From DASVEE01 sp036399695 (GTDB taxonomy: Bacteria; Acidobacteriota; Thermoanaerobaculia; Gp7-AA8), in NCBI GenBank assembly GCA_036399695.1, contig DASWMP010000141.1, positions 1 through 7,586 on the forward strand: a stretch of 7,586 bases of DNA, given 5' to 3'. The notes beneath the pieces are model-generated. The model had not been told where the DNA came from and did not search any database. It saw only the letters and a list, made by a program, of their open reading frames with translations. How positions within the stretch are numbered: the first letter of the stretch is position 1; every line of letters begins with the position of its first letter. The position numbers and the translations under genes were made by a program. Shown here piece by piece: positions 6,147-7,586 of this stretch.

Positions 6147-6686
6147 GTGCGCCCGTCGGACGACGAGCTCCGGCTGCTCATGGCCGAGTATCAGCAGGGA
6201 AGCGAAGAGGCATTTCGCGAGCTCTACATGAGGACTGCTGCCCCGATCGAGCGGTGCGTCCGGCGCTGGTCCGACTCCGAGCGTGCCGCCGACCTGACCC
6301 AGGAAGCCTTCCTCCAGATCCACCGCGCCCGGCGGACCTACCGGCCGGACTCGCCGCTCCTGCCGTGGATGCTGGCCGTCGCCCGGCACGTGGCGCTGCA
6401 GTATGTCCGCACGCGGGGGCGGCGCATCACCGAGGCGCACAGCGATGAAGCCATGCTCGACGCCGCGGTCGACTCGGGCGAAGCGGCACTGCTCGCCCGT
6501 CACGACCTGAACGAAGCGCTGAAAGAGCTTCCGGAGGACCAGCGCGAGGCCCTCTGGCTCACGGAGATCGAAGGCTTCAGCTCGGCCGAGATCGCCCGCA
6601 TCACCGGCGCTTCCGAAGGGGCGGTGCGCGTGCGCGTGACCCGGGCGCGGCAGAAACTGCGGAAGGTCATGGAGCCCGCACGATGA
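6147..6686 (+). CDS. RNA polymerase ECF sigma-70 factor
   Basis: 179 residues, typical for ECF sigma factors. Region 2 spans about residues 8-93: EAFRELYMRTAAPIERCVRR, then the core-binding DLTQEAFLQIHRARRTY (49-65) and LLPWMLAVARHVALQYVRTR (71-90). Region 4 spans about 120-175: LKELPEDQREALWLTEIEGFSSAEIARITG, ending in the helix-turn-helix SEGAVRVRVTRARQKLRK. There is no C-terminal extension. GTG 6147 is preferred because it gives the normal DDELRLLMAEYQQGSEEAF opening; the ATG at 6180 would cut into region 2. The neighbouring ATGs at 6136 and 6139 are in another frame. No clear ribosome-binding site is seen, consistent with a very short leader. The stop overlaps the start of the anti-sigma gene by 4 nt (ATGA), so the two are translationally coupled. 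It probably drives itself from 6101-6126 and may drive DoxX. Confidence 0.92.
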   Translation: MRPSDDELRLLMAEYQQGSEEAFRELYMRTAAPIERCVRRWSDSERAADLTQEAFLQIHRARRTYRPDSPLLPWMLAVARHVALQYVRTRGRRITEAHSDEAMLDAAVDSGEAALLARHDLNEALKELPEDQREALWLTEIEGFSSAEIARITGASEGAVRVRVTRARQKLRKVMEPAR

Positions 6687-7342
6687 ACGACGAGCAGCGA
6701 CGCGAAGTGCCGGCCGCGCTGGCGGCGAGGATCTCGGCCGATCTGGCGCCGGTGCGTCCGTTGCCGCGCGCGGAAATGCGCTTCGGCGTCGTAGCCCTGC
6801 TGGCGACGCTCGCCGCGGCCCTCATGCTCTTCGCCCTCGGCATGCGGCGCGACATGCCGTTCACCTCCCCCGTCTTTCTCATCATGCTGGCGATCCGGAT
6901 CGAAGCAGGGGCACTGCTGGCGATCCTGGCGCTGCGCGAGAGCATCCCCGGCCGTCACGCGCGCCTCGACACGAAAGCGACGACCGTCCTCTTCGCCCTG
7001 GCCGTGCTGTTCCTGTTCCCCCGTTTCCTCACTGGCCCGCCGTCACCCGCTGGACCCGGCTTCTGCTTCCCGGTCATCGTGCTGGTGGCGCTGCCGTCCT
7101 TCGCGGCGCTGCTCTGGTTGCTGGCCCGCGCCTACCCGCTGCACCCCGTCCGCACCGGCGCCATCGCTGGCCTCGGCAGCGGTCTCCTCGCCGAAGCAGC
7201 CCAGTTCATCGCCTGCTCGAACTCCGGCTACATGCACGCGTCCGTCATCCACGGCGGCGCCGCGGTGAGCATGGCCATCTGCGGCCTCCTCGGCGGCTGG
7301 CTGCTGGAGATCCGCCGCCGTCGGCAGTTCTCCCTGGAGTGA
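6683..7342 (+). CDS. NrsF-type (DUF1109) membrane anti-sigma factor
   Basis: 219 residues, the normal size of this family. A short cytoplasmic N-terminus (1-32) precedes six hydrophobic segments at about 33-53, 60-84, 99-115, 126-148, 157-178 and 189-208, and a basic tail. The most diagnostic part is YPLHPVRTGAIAGLGSGLLA (151-170) followed by a Cys and a short polar loop, the arrangement seen in DUF1109 proteins. Cys128 and Cys178 are 50 residues apart. In Caulobacter NrsF two cysteines with, as I recall, the same spacing (131 and 181) are needed for response to chromate and cadmium. It would hold the sigma factor at the inner membrane until metal or thiol stress. The ATGA overlap with the sigma gene supports a cognate pair. 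A typical Trp-Tyr before the last segment is His-Gly here. Family call is good; the inducing signal is inferred. Confidence 0.85.
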   Translation: MNDEQRREVPAALAARISADLAPVRPLPRAEMRFGVVALLATLAAALMLFALGMRRDMPFTSPVFLIMLAIRIEAGALLAILALRESIPGRHARLDTKATTVLFALAVLFLFPRFLTGPPSPAGPGFCFPVIVLVALPSFAALLWLLARAYPLHPVRTGAIAGLGSGLLAEAAQFIACSNSGYMHASVIHGGAAVSMAICGLLGGWLLEIRRRRQFSLE

Positions 7343-7388
7343 CGATGGGACAGATCGGACTTATGTGTTCGGCCGGACCGTTAGCCCG

Positions 7389-7411
7389 ATCTCGGAGTGC
7401 GGTGGCGAACG
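7389..7411. repeat. Single-arm copy of the 5448-5531 palindrome
   Basis: Twenty-three bases beginning ATCTCGGAGTGCGG and ending GGCGAACG match 5448-5470 exactly, and the flanking GCCC is also shared. The pairing right arm is absent; the sequence switches to GAGGGTGTCTCAAAA instead. It lies 46 nt after the anti-sigma stop, so it is a truncated or interrupted member of the dispersed family. Confidence 0.85.
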
Positions 7412-7473
7412 GAGGGTGTCTCAAAACGGTGCGCCTCGATCTACTCCCTTGGTTCTGCCGTCGATGAACCGGC

Positions 7474-7586
7474 GCCTGCGGGCGCGGACAGACAGGAGTG
7501 TCTGTCCCACATTCAGATTCCGCCGAACATCGGGCACGCTGGCATTCAATGTGGGACAGACACTCTGTCTGTCTGCGCCCGCAGGC
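7474..7586. repeat. Long inverted repeat (GTGTCTGTCCCACATT family), cut by window edge
   Basis: The left arm 7474-7513 and right arm 7548-7586 pair over about 40 nt with one mismatch and one single-base gap, around a 34-nt loop (7514-7547). Arm cores are GAGTGTCTGTCCCACATT and AATGTGGGACAGACACTC, and the outer ends are GCCTGCGGGCGC and GCGCCCGCAGGC. The arms may continue beyond 7586. No reading frame is inside it. It is unrelated to the other two repeat families here and looks like a small non-autonomous palindromic element. Confidence 0.9.

Overview
This is a GC-rich bacterial window with six protein genes. Dense families of short palindromic and tandem repeats fill the spaces between them. 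The gene types are an ECF sigma factor with a DUF1109/NrsF anti-sigma, DoxX, glycine-rich and VioB-like proteins. Together with the motif TGACCCC/GGGGTCA repeated in intergenic DNA, they suggest a soil-type, large-genome bacterium. An Acidobacteriota (Vicinamibacteria-like) source is my best guess, but no marker gene proves it.

Layout. Positions 1-330 are non-coding and include a two-unit repeat. Positions 331-1074 (+) encode a glycine-rich protein with a beta-type N-terminal motif of the kind seen in tail-fibre or surface proteins, followed by a strong hairpin (1093-1132). Positions 1133-1390 form a patchwork of repeats. Positions 1500-3482 (-) encode a protein that resembles the N-terminal non-ferritin part of VioB/RebD (bis-indole pigment synthases) but lacks their catalytic ferritin-like half. 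Positions 3619-5436 (-) encode a fusion of a degenerate dihydroorotate-dehydrogenase-like barrel with a duplicated multi-pass membrane region. An 84-bp nested palindrome (5448-5531) sits 11 nt upstream of that gene's start. Positions 5636-6052 (-) encode a DoxX membrane protein. Diverging from it are an ECF sigma factor (6147-6686, +) and, overlapping it by 4 nt, an NrsF-type membrane anti-sigma factor (6683-7342, +). The window ends in repeats, including one arm of the 5448 palindrome (7389-7411) and a different long inverted repeat that runs into the window edge (7474-7586).

How the parts fit. The sigma/anti-sigma/DoxX group is a coherent envelope or metal-stress module. The sigma gene has a candidate autoregulatory promoter GTAACA-N16-CGAA, and the anti-sigma factor carries two cysteines 50 residues apart, both reminiscent of Caulobacter SigF/NrsF. 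The two large minus-strand genes (VioB-N-like and DHODH-like/membrane) may share a transcript, but nothing shows a common pathway. No pyrimidine, violacein or indolocarbazole genes lie beside them. The most unusual items are the DHODH-like membrane fusion and the stand-alone VioB N-terminal homologue.
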